The notes: generated by a model from the letters alone, not told the origin. DNA of 36,457 nt from JAQVIJ01 sp041287365 (GCA_041287365.1 JBEULL010000002.1:1-36457), one strand, 5' to 3'. Numbered from the stretch's first letter, positions 7,701 through 15,886 are shown. Program-made: numbers and translations.

Positions 7701-9954
7701 CATAGCCCTGACCATTGTTGACATGCAGAAACGGCCCCTTTCCAGTATTCAGGTGTCTCTCATGGATGCCTTTGGCCGCACCCTTCAGGCCGCATATACC
7801 GATACTCAGGGTCGGGTCTCTTTCGATCGTCTTAACACAGGAAATTACGGCCTGATGATTCAATCCACAAATCGTCTAACGGTCTTTATGAAGGGCATTA
7901 TGGTCTGGGCCGGCAACCACTTTGCGTGGCAGATAGTGTTACCAGAGGTTTCCAGACCAAGTTTTGGGACATTGGAGACTGCCGGGGGCGGAAGCCAGCT
8001 CAGGGCTGTTGTGGTGAATGGTCAGACCTTTGAACCCCTGACAGGGGTTGCCGTGGCCATGAAGGGGTCTAATGGCCAATCTCTGAATAACAGGTCGTTC
8101 ACCTCTGCCACCGGCTTTTTCAATCTGGAAAACATGGACAGCCTTGGCCCGATCTATTTCGATCTCAAGGCCGGAAACTATCTGCCTCAGACTCAGGGAC
8201 CGCTTCATCTTGCAGGCACACAGGTGAAATATGCCCTGTATGCCATGACTCCGGCCTCATCGCTGGTAGCTATCGCCAATCCGGACGGCATACCGGCGGG
8301 GGTGGTGAAGTGTATGCCGGGTGGCCAGTGCTTTTCGCAATCAGGGGATATGTTGACAGCATTTTCATACGATCCTGTGAGGCTTGAAATGCGCAGACAG
8401 GCACAGGCCAGGCTTGCCGCCAACACATCCAAACTCCTGACAATCGGCCTGGCGCCCCTTGGATCTGTTTCAAAGCAGGTATTGTCCCAGACACCATATT
8501 TAGCAGTGGTGCAGACAGGACAGGGCACCCTGGCCATCTATCAATATCAGGCTGTTTCAGGTGCATCCTTAGGGTTGGCAACCACCCTGACCGTTGCAGG
8601 AGAGATAACGGATGCGGTCTTGCTCTATAACGGCATGGCCGTTTCCTCCACAGCCGGAGTGTTCTTCTATCGCTTGGCAGGCGGTGACGGCAGAATAACC
8701 CCAACCATGGTGAGTTATGTAAGCTCGCCCATCAGATCCCTAATGAAGGCAGGGCCGGGGCTTTACGGCGTGAGCGACACGGGCCAGGTGGTGGGCATGG
8801 ATATCACCTCCATGGAAATGCCGGTGGTGACGGGCACAGGGGAGCTTGGCTATACTCCGCGCAGTGCCTCGGCAATCGCTCCATCCGGCATCATCGTGGA
8901 CACCAACGCCATGTTACATCCAATACGCTTTTCCGGTATGAAGACACTGGGGCAGGCATCTGGCGCGCCAATCACATCACCCGATACCTTATCTTCCGGA
9001 ATGTCTCTGCGAATGGAAGAACAGGTGAGCAGGTTAAGCACATTAGCCATAGGGAAAAAGGCCTTTGGTTTTGCCATCGCAGGAAACAGGCTTTTTACCG
9101 TGGAGATCACGGACAACATACCCGTTCAAATCGCTTCGATGCAGCTACCTGGGAATCTATTCGATCTGCTGCCCATCAGACAGCGTATAAACAACAGATG
9201 GAGTGCCGGCTTGATGCTTGCCACTGCCAATGGTTTCTATGTCATGCCCCTTCCGGAGCAGGGCCAGGAGACAGTGACCCTGTCCCTGGATTTTGCCAGA
9301 CTTGTGCCAAATCCCAACCAGAACTACCGGTTCTGGACCGCTCAGGGCTATACCGATGTGCTCAACAGGGGGGTAGATGCCAATGGCAATACTCAGTTGA
9401 TGCTGAATACCACTCTACCCGCTGGTATCTATGATCTCGCAGTGGTGGGCGAGGATGGTGTGGCAAGATTCGTGTACAACGGCCTTTCCCTGTTTACGGA
9501 TGCAATCGGTTACCTCAAGGATATGCAACCCGTGCTTATTTTGGCCAAAGCCAATCGTGACAGGGCCGCGGTCTTCAATCCAGGGGACGACATCTGGCTG
9601 GATATGAGTCTTGCGGTTTTGACACAGAAACTCTGTGATGTTCATGTGCTCGTAGATTATCGTCTGACAGGCGATACAAACACATATCACTTCTATACCA
9701 CTGCAAACAATGGTATGCTTGGGTTCAATGCGTGGCCTGGAGGTGTAAATGCCCCTGCACCCCAGCCCCTGGTCGCCTCATGGCCGAGCTTCGTCATAAA
9801 CGACCTGTATCTGCCTCTGATTTCTCTGCCTAAACCAGGCGGTTATGGTGGAGCTGGGATGGTATCGCTGGTCTTAACAAGGCCAGGCGGCCATCCTCTG
9901 GTGACATCTGATGTCATAGGGGTATCTGTAGCGGGTTTCAGTATTAGTAATTGA
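4708..9954 (+). CDS. Giant exported protein with alternating beta-sandwich (CnaB/carboxypeptidase-regulatory-like) modules
   Basis: 1748 residues. A Sec signal peptide is clear: MSRLHGM, a hydrophobic stretch, then cleavage after AEA near residue 25. I see, in order: a cohesin-like region (26-165); an Ig-like domain (176-270); a series of about nine prealbumin-like/CnaB-like modules (271-1182); a propeller-like region with repeated short beta units (1185-1515); and a C-terminal beta-rich part (1528-1748). From residue 565 the modules alternate in two kinds. A modules carry TNATGKVEMNGLYPGQY-type turns. B modules carry a GxPVxGVTV motif and often a TWQ or GWR segment. There is no sortase, LPxTG or autotransporter signature. 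AAGGAG lies 7 nt before the ATG. It stands alone between flgE and a small ORF. A surface or secreted structural role, perhaps exported by the nearby type II system, is inference only. Confidence 0.8.
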   Translation: MSRLHGMLAAFIIVLLLALVQGAEARTDLFFLAPTAAQTGDEAGIPIIIKGERLQAGSFDVLVDTRYVEPVLETGNSVKLSKGLLANRTPTFFYMASMLNALYDQDRPYLRTVRMAFAFQQPINTHGAEELGQLFFKWKAKPPNGVVQLPVIANNKSAADLATYLTGGGLALFADTPVTLSITAPERNKRYDTGPVQVSATASAGSTVTWWDPSAIVEPASADPVIASGPTASLTFADGIHALFAVALDGTKNGAADWTVFGVNEDVIVTVLGAIRVQVLESLTSLPVAGAAVTYGQGGHILGSCFTGDDGICVFDGVDAGTYDLTASKETYDSNQTQITVPKDQTVDVTLRILALVAPSTDVYEYGNLKLCVKEGSNSGNAIVNAKVMDLRGTYACQTDITGCCTAYRVRKGLKLYWVAYTDTLFSEINQFHLTADQGTLNLIVNPLTTTGLRLEAKDGLTLAPASGMEVGVLSGNTVAASGSTDGAGKALLSPLDSGQTYTLRIATPDQSGPDGGTWQAWQDIDLSYNQIAQGRILPVFLSFLGEYASISSLNGTTPTNSNSTSGLSITVTDSAMKAVSGALVRLYMSGSVLGDFTTNATGKVEMNGLYPGQYTISISKVGYEGVAFDLTIGAGQQLSRYVQLTGVLEPQLTEELLSTGGASGGAQTCPGLVIDVLNPYTGQPVPGVTVEIYTLTNGTVVQSGVTNASGRYQGMGLMPSTAYGIRLSSIVPASAATGNLTWQEVREFLPISIPNDNVANYSLYFAQSTTRVVRQDGTGDNPALVAAALVLKDSAGMPIANTKFKVESLGDGTVFNLTTDGTGKVSFAHDLPGKYRIKALPSGYQGMILDITLGLGQKPTYTLTLPVVPTVLRPSYVSCSSGDSGIPIQSGIKAQVLNGFTGLPVSNVTVRVISTQNQAVAQGISDVNGVWGNDSLSPQTVSVEVSWQGAGGWRELQMKSGVSLRAGYRTVLTFYITPNATSISSTPSGSGVDGTAGIALTIVDMQKRPLSSIQVSLMDAFGRTLQAAYTDTQGRVSFDRLNTGNYGLMIQSTNRLTVFMKGIMVWAGNHFAWQIVLPEVSRPSFGTLETAGGGSQLRAVVVNGQTFEPLTGVAVAMKGSNGQSLNNRSFTSATGFFNLENMDSLGPIYFDLKAGNYLPQTQGPLHLAGTQVKYALYAMTPASSLVAIANPDGIPAGVVKCMPGGQCFSQSGDMLTAFSYDPVRLEMRRQAQARLAANTSKLLTIGLAPLGSVSKQVLSQTPYLAVVQTGQGTLAIYQYQAVSGASLGLATTLTVAGEITDAVLLYNGMAVSSTAGVFFYRLAGGDGRITPTMVSYVSSPIRSLMKAGPGLYGVSDTGQVVGMDITSMEMPVVTGTGELGYTPRSASAIAPSGIIVDTNAMLHPIRFSGMKTLGQASGAPITSPDTLSSGMSLRMEEQVSRLSTLAIGKKAFGFAIAGNRLFTVEITDNIPVQIASMQLPGNLFDLLPIRQRINNRWSAGLMLATANGFYVMPLPEQGQETVTLSLDFARLVPNPNQNYRFWTAQGYTDVLNRGVDANGNTQLMLNTTLPAGIYDLAVVGEDGVARFVYNGLSLFTDAIGYLKDMQPVLILAKANRDRAAVFNPGDDIWLDMSLAVLTQKLCDVHVLVDYRLTGDTNTYHFYTTANNGMLGFNAWPGGVNAPAPQPLVASWPSFVINDLYLPLISLPKPGGYGGAGMVSLVLTRPGGHPLVTSDVIGVSVAGFSISN

Positions 9955-10095
9955 CAAGTGCTGTTCAAACTTGCTGGTTTTTACAGGCACCGTCGTGATT
10001 CGGAAATGTGTTGATTGGCATCGTGGTTTTGTATTTGTGGGTATTTTGCCTGGTTGCGGCCGGTATTCCTGCTTTAGATACAGGAGGGTAATCCC

Positions 10096-10266
10096 ATGAC
10101 CTTTTCGCAATTGAGCAGTCTTTTCTTCCGCATCGCCATTCGTATGAGGGATTTGAATGCGGTTTTGAAAACAGCCAAAACAGGTGATCCGAAGCCTGTA
10201 ATCAGGCGGATTGTCAATAAAACATTGTTCAGAGAGGTATTTTCGAAGATATTGTGGAAAAAGTAG
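10096..10266 (+). CDS. Small basic protein, 56 residues, function unknown
   Basis: Starts MTFSQLSSLFFRIAIRM and ends FSKILWKK; strongly basic, probably helical, with a central KTGDPKPVIRRIVNK segment. It is supported as a gene by an excellent AGGAGGG Shine-Dalgarno (10082-10088) 7 nt before the ATG. I do not recognise the family. It sits 141 bp after the giant exported protein and ends 3 nt from the 3' end of tRNA-Asp on the opposite strand. The preceding gap has only a weak 5-bp stem followed by TTTTT (around 9955-9990), so read-through from the large gene is possible. Confidence 0.55.
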   Translation: MTFSQLSSLFFRIAIRMRDLNAVLKTAKTGDPKPVIRRIVNKTLFREVFSKILWKK

Positions 10267-10269
10267 CAA

Positions 10270-10346
10270 TGGCGGGGCCGACGAGGCTCGAACTCGCGAC
10301 CTCTGGCGTGACAGGCCAGCGTTCTAACCGGCTGAACTACGACCCC
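10270..10346 (-). tRNA. tRNA-Asp (anticodon GTC)
   Basis: A 77-nt cloverleaf on the minus strand. Acceptor GGGGTCG pairs with CGGCCCC (one G-U), the discriminator is G and CCA is encoded. The anticodon stem CTGGC/GCCAG closes loop CTGTCAC, giving GTC. It follows tRNA-Val by 37 nt, so the two are very likely one transcript. Confidence 0.95.
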
Positions 10347-10383
10347 GCAGTTACTCTATAATGACTGACACAAACAACGATAT

Positions 10384-10458
10384 TGGTAGGCGGAACAGGG
10401 ATTGAACCTGTGACCCTCGGCTTGTAAGGCCGATGCTCTCCCGCTGAGCTACCCGCCC
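10384..10458 (-). tRNA. tRNA-Val (anticodon TAC)
   Basis: A 75-nt cloverleaf on the minus strand with encoded CCA. Acceptor GGGCGGG pairs with TCCGCCT (G-U at both ends). The anticodon stem TCGGC/GCCGA encloses CTTACAA, giving TAC. It is the first gene of a tRNA-Val/tRNA-Asp unit. Confidence 0.95.
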
Positions 10459-10476
10459 GCGCTTGAGTGAGTTAAC

Positions 10477-10505
10477 TTTATAAGGTATCTGCTGGAAAAT
10501 GTCAA
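10477..10505 (-). promoter_or_regulatory. Sigma-70-type promoter for tRNA-Val/tRNA-Asp
   Basis: TTGACA (10500-10505) and TATAAA (10477-10482) on the minus strand with a 17-nt spacer, ending 18 nt before the mature tRNA-Val. It has the same hexamers and spacing as the tRNA-Pro promoter. Confidence 0.85.
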
Positions 10506-10557
10506 GTTAAGGCAAGCGAAAAATTAAAAAAGTCCGAGCCAGCACAGAAACGATTTT

Positions 10558-10587
10558 TTAGAATCTCCCTAAGCTGTTTCGTTTCAT
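10558..10587 (-). other. Orphan start codon and 9-codon ORF overlapping the gspI stop
   Basis: The gspI stop is embedded in ATGA. The ATG opens a frame reading MKRNSLGRF and then stops. The same ATGA overlap joins gspH to gspI. In T2SS operons gspJ usually starts here, and MKRNS resembles the beginning of many prepilin leaders. It may be the stranded 5' end of the original gspJ (inference). Confidence 0.4.
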
Positions 10588-11111
10588 CTTCCGAACGGAA
10601 ACGGAGCCGGCCCTGATGACAGAAACGGATTGTTCGTTCCAGCGCCTTGTCTCTGTGTCTTGGCGGAATCTCCTGCTTTTACGGTTTCCTGCCGGACTGT
10701 CTTGGGATAATATGCTGAGAAACTGAATCGGCCCGCCTCCTGTGGGGCCTTCAGAATGATGTCTGCGGCCAGCAGTTCGTCAACCTTGATCTCTCTTTCT
10801 CCAATACCAGGCACTATATCCCGCACCGTGATCTCGTCTTGAGGAATCATTTCATAAGACCAGTCCGAATGTGTGTCCAGGGAACCGCTGGCGTTTTTCC
10901 ACTCGTCAGTTGAGGACAGCTGTAGAATCAGTTGATTGGCTATGTTGCCGGCCTCTTCCGCCATGACGCCTCGAAAGAATTCCCTGTGCCCCTGGCTGAT
11001 GATGGAGAGGATCACGCCGAGCGCTATGCCTGTTATGGCAGTGGCGATGAGCACCTCCATGAGCGTAAAGCCATTTTCTTGTTTAAGTGAGTGTCGTGCC
11101 TTGGTTGTCAT
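10584..11111 (-). CDS. gspI: GspI-like minor pseudopilin, type II secretion
   Basis: 175 residues. The prepilin signal is MTTKARHSLKQENG, cleaved before FTLMEV, with Glu at +5 (E19), then the hydrophobic helix. Minor pseudopilins I, J and K form the tip of the T2SS pseudopilus in the inner membrane and periplasm. Assignment to GspI comes from its place directly after gspH and from the TLMEVLIA start; the C-terminal region is longer than in typical GspI (about 120-130 residues) and ends in a Gly/Pro-rich tail. The start overlaps the gspH stop (ATGA). No convincing terminator follows; the tRNA-Val promoter begins about 80 bp downstream. GspJ is not next to it but at 21.1 kb on the other strand. 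Confidence 0.75.
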   Translation of the reverse strand: MTTKARHSLKQENGFTLMEVLIATAITGIALGVILSIISQGHREFFRGVMAEEAGNIANQLILQLSSTDEWKNASGSLDTHSDWSYEMIPQDEITVRDIVPGIGEREIKVDELLAADIILKAPQEAGRFSFSAYYPKTVRQETVKAGDSAKTQRQGAGTNNPFLSSGPAPFPFGR

Positions 11112-11584
11112 GTCTGGGTCTCCACATTTACTGTGCCCAGCAGTTTATTGACGCGAATCTGTCTGACGGCATTGTTGTACTTGAGATCCAATTCCGCACC
11201 GGTGGAGCTGCCATCCGGAAAGAATATGACGGCATAACCGCCATTGGAAAGCTCTATGATGCCGGTGCCCTCGATCTGGACTGTTTCAGGAATAGAGATG
11301 GATTTTCCACCTTCTATGAATATGCGCCGGTTTTCTTCATCTATGATGAATCTGACGGCCTTTCCTCTACCTATTGCAGCACTTCTTGCCTGTTTGATGG
11401 TGCTCAAAAAATCAGCCTCGAAACGGCTCTCTGTGGATTTCAGCATGCCGCTGCCCACGGCTATAAAGACAAGGGAACTCATGAGGCCTACTATGACCAT
11501 GACCACCAGCAGTTCCATGAGGGTAAAACCCTTTTCAGAATGGGGCGGGTTGCAACCTGCCCATAGCATCTTACAGCGACACAT
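11108..11584 (-). CDS. gspH: GspH-like minor pseudopilin, type II secretion
   Basis: 158 residues. The prepilin motif is G19/F20-TLMELLVVM with Glu at +5 (E24), then a hydrophobic helix. The body has the beta-rich GspH/FimT layout, including AVRFIIDEENRRIFIEG and VIFFPDGSSTGAE, the last a common GspH C-terminal feature. The leader depends on the start: ATG at 11584 gives MCRCK at the N-terminus, while an internal ATG gives MLWAG; neither has a strong Shine-Dalgarno, so the start is uncertain. It overlaps the gspF end by 14 nt and the gspI start by 4 nt, which indicates translational coupling within the operon. Confidence 0.8.
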   Translation of the reverse strand: MCRCKMLWAGCNPPHSEKGFTLMELLVVMVIVGLMSSLVFIAVGSGMLKSTESRFEADFLSTIKQARSAAIGRGKAVRFIIDEENRRIFIEGGKSISIPETVQIEGTGIIELSNGGYAVIFFPDGSSTGAELDLKYNNAVRQIRVNKLLGTVNVETQT

Positions 11585-12878
11585 CGTTTATTCCAAAAAT
11601 AGCTAGGAGCATGGACAGAATGATGCCTCCGATCAGAAGACCCATGACCACTATGGTGACAGGCTCCACCATGGAGAGATAGAGTTTCGTGTCGTGCTGA
11701 ATCTTTTCATCCAGGTCGTCCGCCACCTTGAGCAGCATTTTGCCCATGTCTCCCGTTTCCTCTCCGATGGAGACGAGGTGCACTACCAGCGGAGGAAACA
11801 GGCTGGATTGTTTCATGATCTGACTTAATGCCCTGCCCTGCCTGACGCCCTTGTGCATCACCTCCATCTGGGCCCTGATCTGGCTGTTTTCCAGTACATC
11901 GGATGCAAGGGAAATGGAGGACAGAATGGGCACTCCGCTTTCCAGCAGAGTTCCCAGCGTGCGTGTCAGTCTGGCCAGTTCCATGCGCAGGATCATACCG
12001 CCGGCCAATGGAAGGCGCAGCAGAGTCTTGTCCCACCATATTCTGCTGTTTGGAGTGTGAAACGATGTGTATAATCCACCTACGGCGACAGCGATAAACG
12101 CTGCAATCATCCACCACCAGTCCTTTATGAAGGAGCTGGTATTTACTATAAGCTCTGTTGCCAGGGGCATGGGCTGGTTCAGGTCTTTGAATATCTGGCC
12201 GAATTTCGGGACGACAAACGTCACAAGAATGGTAACGGATGCAAAACCCACCAGAAGCAGCATTCCGGGATAGATGGAAGAGGTCAGAATGAATCTGCGA
12301 ATCTGACGTGAGCGTTCCAGGAACGTGCCGAGTCTGCGCAGGACTTCCGGCAGAACACCGCCCATTTCGCCCACTGTCACCATGTTCACATATAGTTTGT
12401 CAAATAGCGCAGGATGATTGGATAATGCCCCTGAAAGCCCTTTGCCGCCCTGAATATCCCTGCGTACGGTGGTTACCAGCTCTTTTACCGCTGGTTTGTC
12501 CGTTGAATCGGCGATGACTGTCATGGAACGTTCCAGGGGTACGCCGGCCTCCAGCAAGTCCGCCAGTTCACGCGTAAAAAACAGCAGATCATCTTGTGTC
12601 AGTTTCGGCCCTGTATGCAGGTGCAGCAGACCCTCGAGGGTGTGCTGTTTCTTGATCTTTATGGGTTGAAGGCCAAGTGCGAGGAGTTTGTTGATGAGGG
12701 CTTGCTCGGTTGCAGCCTCCTCTGTGCCGCTGACCTTCGATCCGGAGGAGTTTATGGCCTCATAAGAAAATTTTGTCTGCCCGGTGGTTTTACGTTTGTC
12801 GGATTTGCCGCCGGAACTGGAGGCAGTCACGGATTTTGCGGAGGTGATGAGGCGTGAAATGGGGTTGAGTGAAGGCAT
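11571..12878 (-). CDS. gspF: GspF, inner-membrane platform protein of type II secretion
   Basis: 435 residues. GspF anchors the assembly ATPase GspE to the membrane. Two tandem T2SSF domains are visible: the first at about 105-230 with the LLEAGVPLERSM motif, the second at about 305-425 with LLESGVPILSSI. Three hydrophobic segments flank them: around 205-230, 250-270 and the C-terminal 405-430. An N-terminal cytoplasmic part carries FSYEAINSSGSKVSGTEEA, the usual beginning of the family, preceded by about 35 Ser/Lys-rich residues that are probably linker. The ATG lies 1 nt after the gspE stop, so translation is coupled. Confidence 0.95.
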   Translation of the reverse strand: MPSLNPISRLITSAKSVTASSSGGKSDKRKTTGQTKFSYEAINSSGSKVSGTEEAATEQALINKLLALGLQPIKIKKQHTLEGLLHLHTGPKLTQDDLLFFTRELADLLEAGVPLERSMTVIADSTDKPAVKELVTTVRRDIQGGKGLSGALSNHPALFDKLYVNMVTVGEMGGVLPEVLRRLGTFLERSRQIRRFILTSSIYPGMLLLVGFASVTILVTFVVPKFGQIFKDLNQPMPLATELIVNTSSFIKDWWWMIAAFIAVAVGGLYTSFHTPNSRIWWDKTLLRLPLAGGMILRMELARLTRTLGTLLESGVPILSSISLASDVLENSQIRAQMEVMHKGVRQGRALSQIMKQSSLFPPLVVHLVSIGEETGDMGKMLLKVADDLDEKIQHDTKLYLSMVEPVTIVVMGLLIGGIILSMLLAIFGINDVSL

Positions 12879-12879
12879 A

Positions 12880-14547
12880 TCAGTTGTTTGTGACGCGAAT
12901 GACCTCTTCCAGTGTGGTCACGCCGTGTATCACATGCAGCATTCCGTCTTCCCGTAATGTACGCATGCCCTCTTTTCGCGCTTCGGACATAATTGTGGAG
13001 CTGTCTGCACCCTGCATAATGAGCCTGTGTATGGCGGGCGATATCTCCATGAATTCGTAGATACCGATTCGTCCGGCATAGCCTGTGCCGGCGCAGTGAC
13101 TGCAGCCTTCGCCCTTCCAGATGACTTCGGGTCTCTCTGAAAAAGCATTTCCGCCCAGATGGCGCATTTCATTCCATAGGGTGTCGTTGACGGGCACCTC
13201 TTTTTTGCAATGGGGGCAGATACGCCTGACCAGACGCTGGGCCACCACAGCCAAAAGGCACGATGAGAGCAGGTAGGACTCCACGCCCATTTCCTGAAGT
13301 CGAGTGATGGCGCTTGGCGCATCGTTGGTATGCAGCGTGGAAAAGACCAGGTGGCCGGTGAGGGCGGACTGTATGGCTATCTCTGCGGTTTCGCCGTCTC
13401 GAATCTCGCCCACCAGAATCACATCCGGATCCTGACGCAGAATGGTACGCAGGGCGGATGCAAAGGTCAGACCTATATTGGTTTTGACATGTATTTGATT
13501 GATGCCGTCCAACTGATATTCCACAGGGTCTTCCACGGTTACGATCTTTTTGTCGGGTGAGTTGATACGGTTCATGACCGCATAGAGGGTGGTGGTTTTG
13601 CCGCTTCCGGTAGGGCCTGTAACCAGAATCATTCCGTAGGGCCTTGTGATGACCCTGTCAAATTTGTCGAGCATCTCTTGAGAAAGACCGAGGCTTTCCA
13701 AGTCCAGCTTCACCTCGTCTCTGTTCAGAAGTCGCAGCACCAGACTTTCACCAAAAAGGGTGGGTAGAGACGATACACGAATGTCTATTTCACGGGCACG
13801 CTCTTTGACCTTTATGCGACCGTCCTGGGGCAGGCGCATTTCGGCGATATTCATCTTGGACATGAGCTTTACACGAGAGGTGATGGCTGGTTGCAGGCGT
13901 TTGGCTATGGTCTCCATCTCGTGCAGCACTCCGTCTATGCGGTAACGCACCTTCAGATGGTCTCGAAATGGTTCGAAGTGAATGTCTGACGCCCCAACCT
14001 CTATGGCCTGGCTGATGAGATGGTTCACCAGACGTATGACAGGGGCCTCGGATGCCATATCCTTGAGCTGCTCCGGATCGTCCCAAAGACCTTCCTCGCT
14101 GCGTTCTTCCTGATCCGTATCACTGGCGGCCAGGTCCATATCCGCCTCGTACCACCGATAGATGGCAGCCAAAATGTCGTCTTCATTGGCCCTTACCGGT
14201 ATCACGCGAGCACCATAGAGCATTTCCAGTGCCTCTATGGCATAGAGGTCGTTGGGGTTTGCCATGGCCACTCGCAGAAACTCTGGTGTCGCCTCAAGGG
14301 GGGCGAGCCGCCATTGTTTCATGAGACGTGAGGACAGGCCGTCGATATTGATGGTAGGCGGCTTTTCCGGAAAATCAGCGGTGGATATCTGATCTTGTCT
14401 TTCAGTAGATTTTCTTACAGATTCGTTTTTGTCTTGTTTGTGGTGTTCCTGTGTCCCATCTGATGAACTGGTGACCATCACTGCATCTGTGTCTGTCTGT
14501 AATCCGCCGGATGGCATGGTGTTTGGGGTTGCAATGACCTCATTCAT
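12880..14547 (-). CDS. gspE: GspE, type II secretion assembly ATPase
   Basis: 555 residues. This cytoplasmic hexameric ATPase powers pseudopilus assembly. Seen in order: a disordered, Ser/Thr-rich N-terminus (1-60); the N1E domain (about 65-135); then the ATPase core. Walker A is GPTGSGKTTT (311-320), the Asp box has VEDPVEYQ (338-345), Walker B is around DPDVILVGEIRD (373-384) and the His box around STLHTND (403-409). A four-cysteine zinc motif is present as C444-x2-C447 and C482-x2-C485, typical of GspE/PilB. The start ATG is 9 nt after the gspG stop. An unusual point is the long acidic insert at about 140-165. Confidence 0.95.
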   Translation of the reverse strand: MNEVIATPNTMPSGGLQTDTDAVMVTSSSDGTQEHHKQDKNESVRKSTERQDQISTADFPEKPPTINIDGLSSRLMKQWRLAPLEATPEFLRVAMANPNDLYAIEALEMLYGARVIPVRANEDDILAAIYRWYEADMDLAASDTDQEERSEEGLWDDPEQLKDMASEAPVIRLVNHLISQAIEVGASDIHFEPFRDHLKVRYRIDGVLHEMETIAKRLQPAITSRVKLMSKMNIAEMRLPQDGRIKVKERAREIDIRVSSLPTLFGESLVLRLLNRDEVKLDLESLGLSQEMLDKFDRVITRPYGMILVTGPTGSGKTTTLYAVMNRINSPDKKIVTVEDPVEYQLDGINQIHVKTNIGLTFASALRTILRQDPDVILVGEIRDGETAEIAIQSALTGHLVFSTLHTNDAPSAITRLQEMGVESYLLSSCLLAVVAQRLVRRICPHCKKEVPVNDTLWNEMRHLGGNAFSERPEVIWKGEGCSHCAGTGYAGRIGIYEFMEISPAIHRLIMQGADSSTIMSEARKEGMRTLREDGMLHVIHGVTTLEEVIRVTNN

Positions 14548-14556
14548 GGCAGGAGA

Positions 14557-15012
14557 TTACTCCCAGCTGTTGACATCTGCATTTTCGCCCTCACCGCCGG
14601 GTTGACCGTCCAATCCATAGCTTATAATGTCGTACTCTCCATGTTCGCCGGGGCACTTATAGACATAGTCGTGGCCCCATGGATCTTTGGGAATGGCCTT
14701 GGGAAGATAGGGGCCTTGCCACTTCTCCACGGAAGAAGGTTTTTCGCGCAGGGCGTTGAGCCCTTCTTCCGTTGTGGGATATCGTCCCACATCCAGCCTG
14801 AACGAATCCAGCGCCGAACCGAAGAGTTCTATCTGGGCCTTGGCTGTTTTCTGTTTGCTTGCCCCGAGCTTGCCGAAGAATTTGGGGGCGACCAAGGACG
14901 CCAGCAGACCTATGATGATGACCACGACCAAAAGCTCTATGAGGGTGAAGCCTTCCTGTCCGATCAGGACGGGTGTCTTGTTTGTAGGGTGTTTCAATTT
15001 GTTGAATATCAT
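14557..15012 (-). CDS. gspG: GspG, major pseudopilin of type II secretion
   Basis: 151 residues. The leader is cleaved at G21/F22 in GQEGFTLIELLVVVIII, with the obligatory Glu at +5 (E26). The globular part has GRYPTTEEGLNALREKP and the C-terminal calcium-binding loop pattern YGLDGQPGGEGENADVNSW, which are diagnostic of GspG rather than type IV pilins. Start choice is clear, as GGAGG sits 7 nt before the ATG. It is the first gsp gene of the minus-strand operon and follows rlpA by 40 nt. Confidence 0.97.
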   Translation of the reverse strand: MIFNKLKHPTNKTPVLIGQEGFTLIELLVVVIIIGLLASLVAPKFFGKLGASKQKTAKAQIELFGSALDSFRLDVGRYPTTEEGLNALREKPSSVEKWQGPYLPKAIPKDPWGHDYVYKCPGEHGEYDIISYGLDGQPGGEGENADVNSWE

Positions 15013-15052
15013 GGGTACCTCCGTTAATTTAATGAATTATATAGACAACCCG

Positions 15053-15823
15053 TTATTTTGCAATCAAAAAGGCATTTGCGTTGACACGTTGCTCTATCTG
15101 CTTCTCCAGTCTTTGGGCCTCGTCATAGTCATTGGATACAAATATCTGTACGCGATAGAAGGTCTGTGCCCCGACATTTCCTTCCGCCACCTCGACGGCC
15201 TTGTAATCCTTGCTCAAGCTATTCCGGAAGGCATAGGCGCGGTCCCGTTCCAGAAACGCTCCCACCTGCACATAAAATCTGCCGTGCCGAATATCGGGCT
15301 GGTTGATGTAGGTGATGCGATTGCCGGTCATGGAGCCTTCGCTCATGGCCTCGACTCTTACACGGGCCAGACCCTTGCCAACTATACCCAGTTGCTGGGC
15401 CGCGCCGTAACTCAGATCCAAAATGCGGTCTTTCACAAAAGGGCCTCTGTCGTTTATTCGGCAGAGGATATCCTTGCCGTTTTCCAGATTCGTTACTCGC
15501 ACCATGGTGTTTATGGGCAGGATTTTGTGGGCGGCGCTGATGCCGTACATATCGAATCTCTCGCCGTTAGCCGTGTTTTTGTTGTGAAAATCCCTGCCGT
15601 ACCAGGATGCGTAGCCTTCCTCAACAAAACCCTCTGCCGATGGCAGGGGATAATATGTCTTGCCGTTTACGGTGTAGGGCCGTTGAGTGGCCGGAACCTT
15701 GTAGGGTGGTGGGGCATAGCCCCTTGGAGCTACGGGTGCCTTGGCCTTGGCACATGCAAAAAGACTGCCGGTTATGCAGCAGGCGCTCAATGTCCAGATG
15801 ATTTTTTTTGAATAACGGCTCAA
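15053..15823 (-). CDS. rlpA: RlpA-family septal lipoprotein (DPBB + SPOR)
   Basis: 256 residues. RlpA is an outer-membrane lipoprotein; in Pseudomonas aeruginosa it is a lytic transglycosylase acting on denuded septal glycan. The N-terminus is a lipoprotein signal with lipobox LFAC (Cys24). A double-psi beta-barrel domain spans about 69-160, with SAAHK (H100) and the NDRGPF motif (D126) that hold the catalytic residues in the family. A C-terminal SPOR domain (about 182-256) binds denuded peptidoglycan. The start is TTG at 15823, with AGGA 7 nt upstream and no in-frame ATG nearby. It lies 40 nt upstream of gspG; co-transcription would link cell-wall remodelling with secretion-system assembly, but this is inference. 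Confidence 0.9.
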   Translation of the reverse strand: MSRYSKKIIWTLSACCITGSLFACAKAKAPVAPRGYAPPPYKVPATQRPYTVNGKTYYPLPSAEGFVEEGYASWYGRDFHNKNTANGERFDMYGISAAHKILPINTMVRVTNLENGKDILCRINDRGPFVKDRILDLSYGAAQQLGIVGKGLARVRVEAMSEGSMTGNRITYINQPDIRHGRFYVQVGAFLERDRAYAFRNSLSKDYKAVEVAEGNVGAQTFYRVQIFVSNDYDEAQRLEKQIEQRVNANAFLIAK

Positions 15824-15886
15824 GACGGTATCCTAAAAAGGTTCTTTCATGCAGAAGGAATTCGCTGCCACACCGGAAATCCGATT

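Noticed and set aside
14756..15811. 351-codon plus-strand frame over gspG and rlpA
   Set aside because: Both minus-strand genes have diagnostic motifs and good start sites; this frame is their complement.
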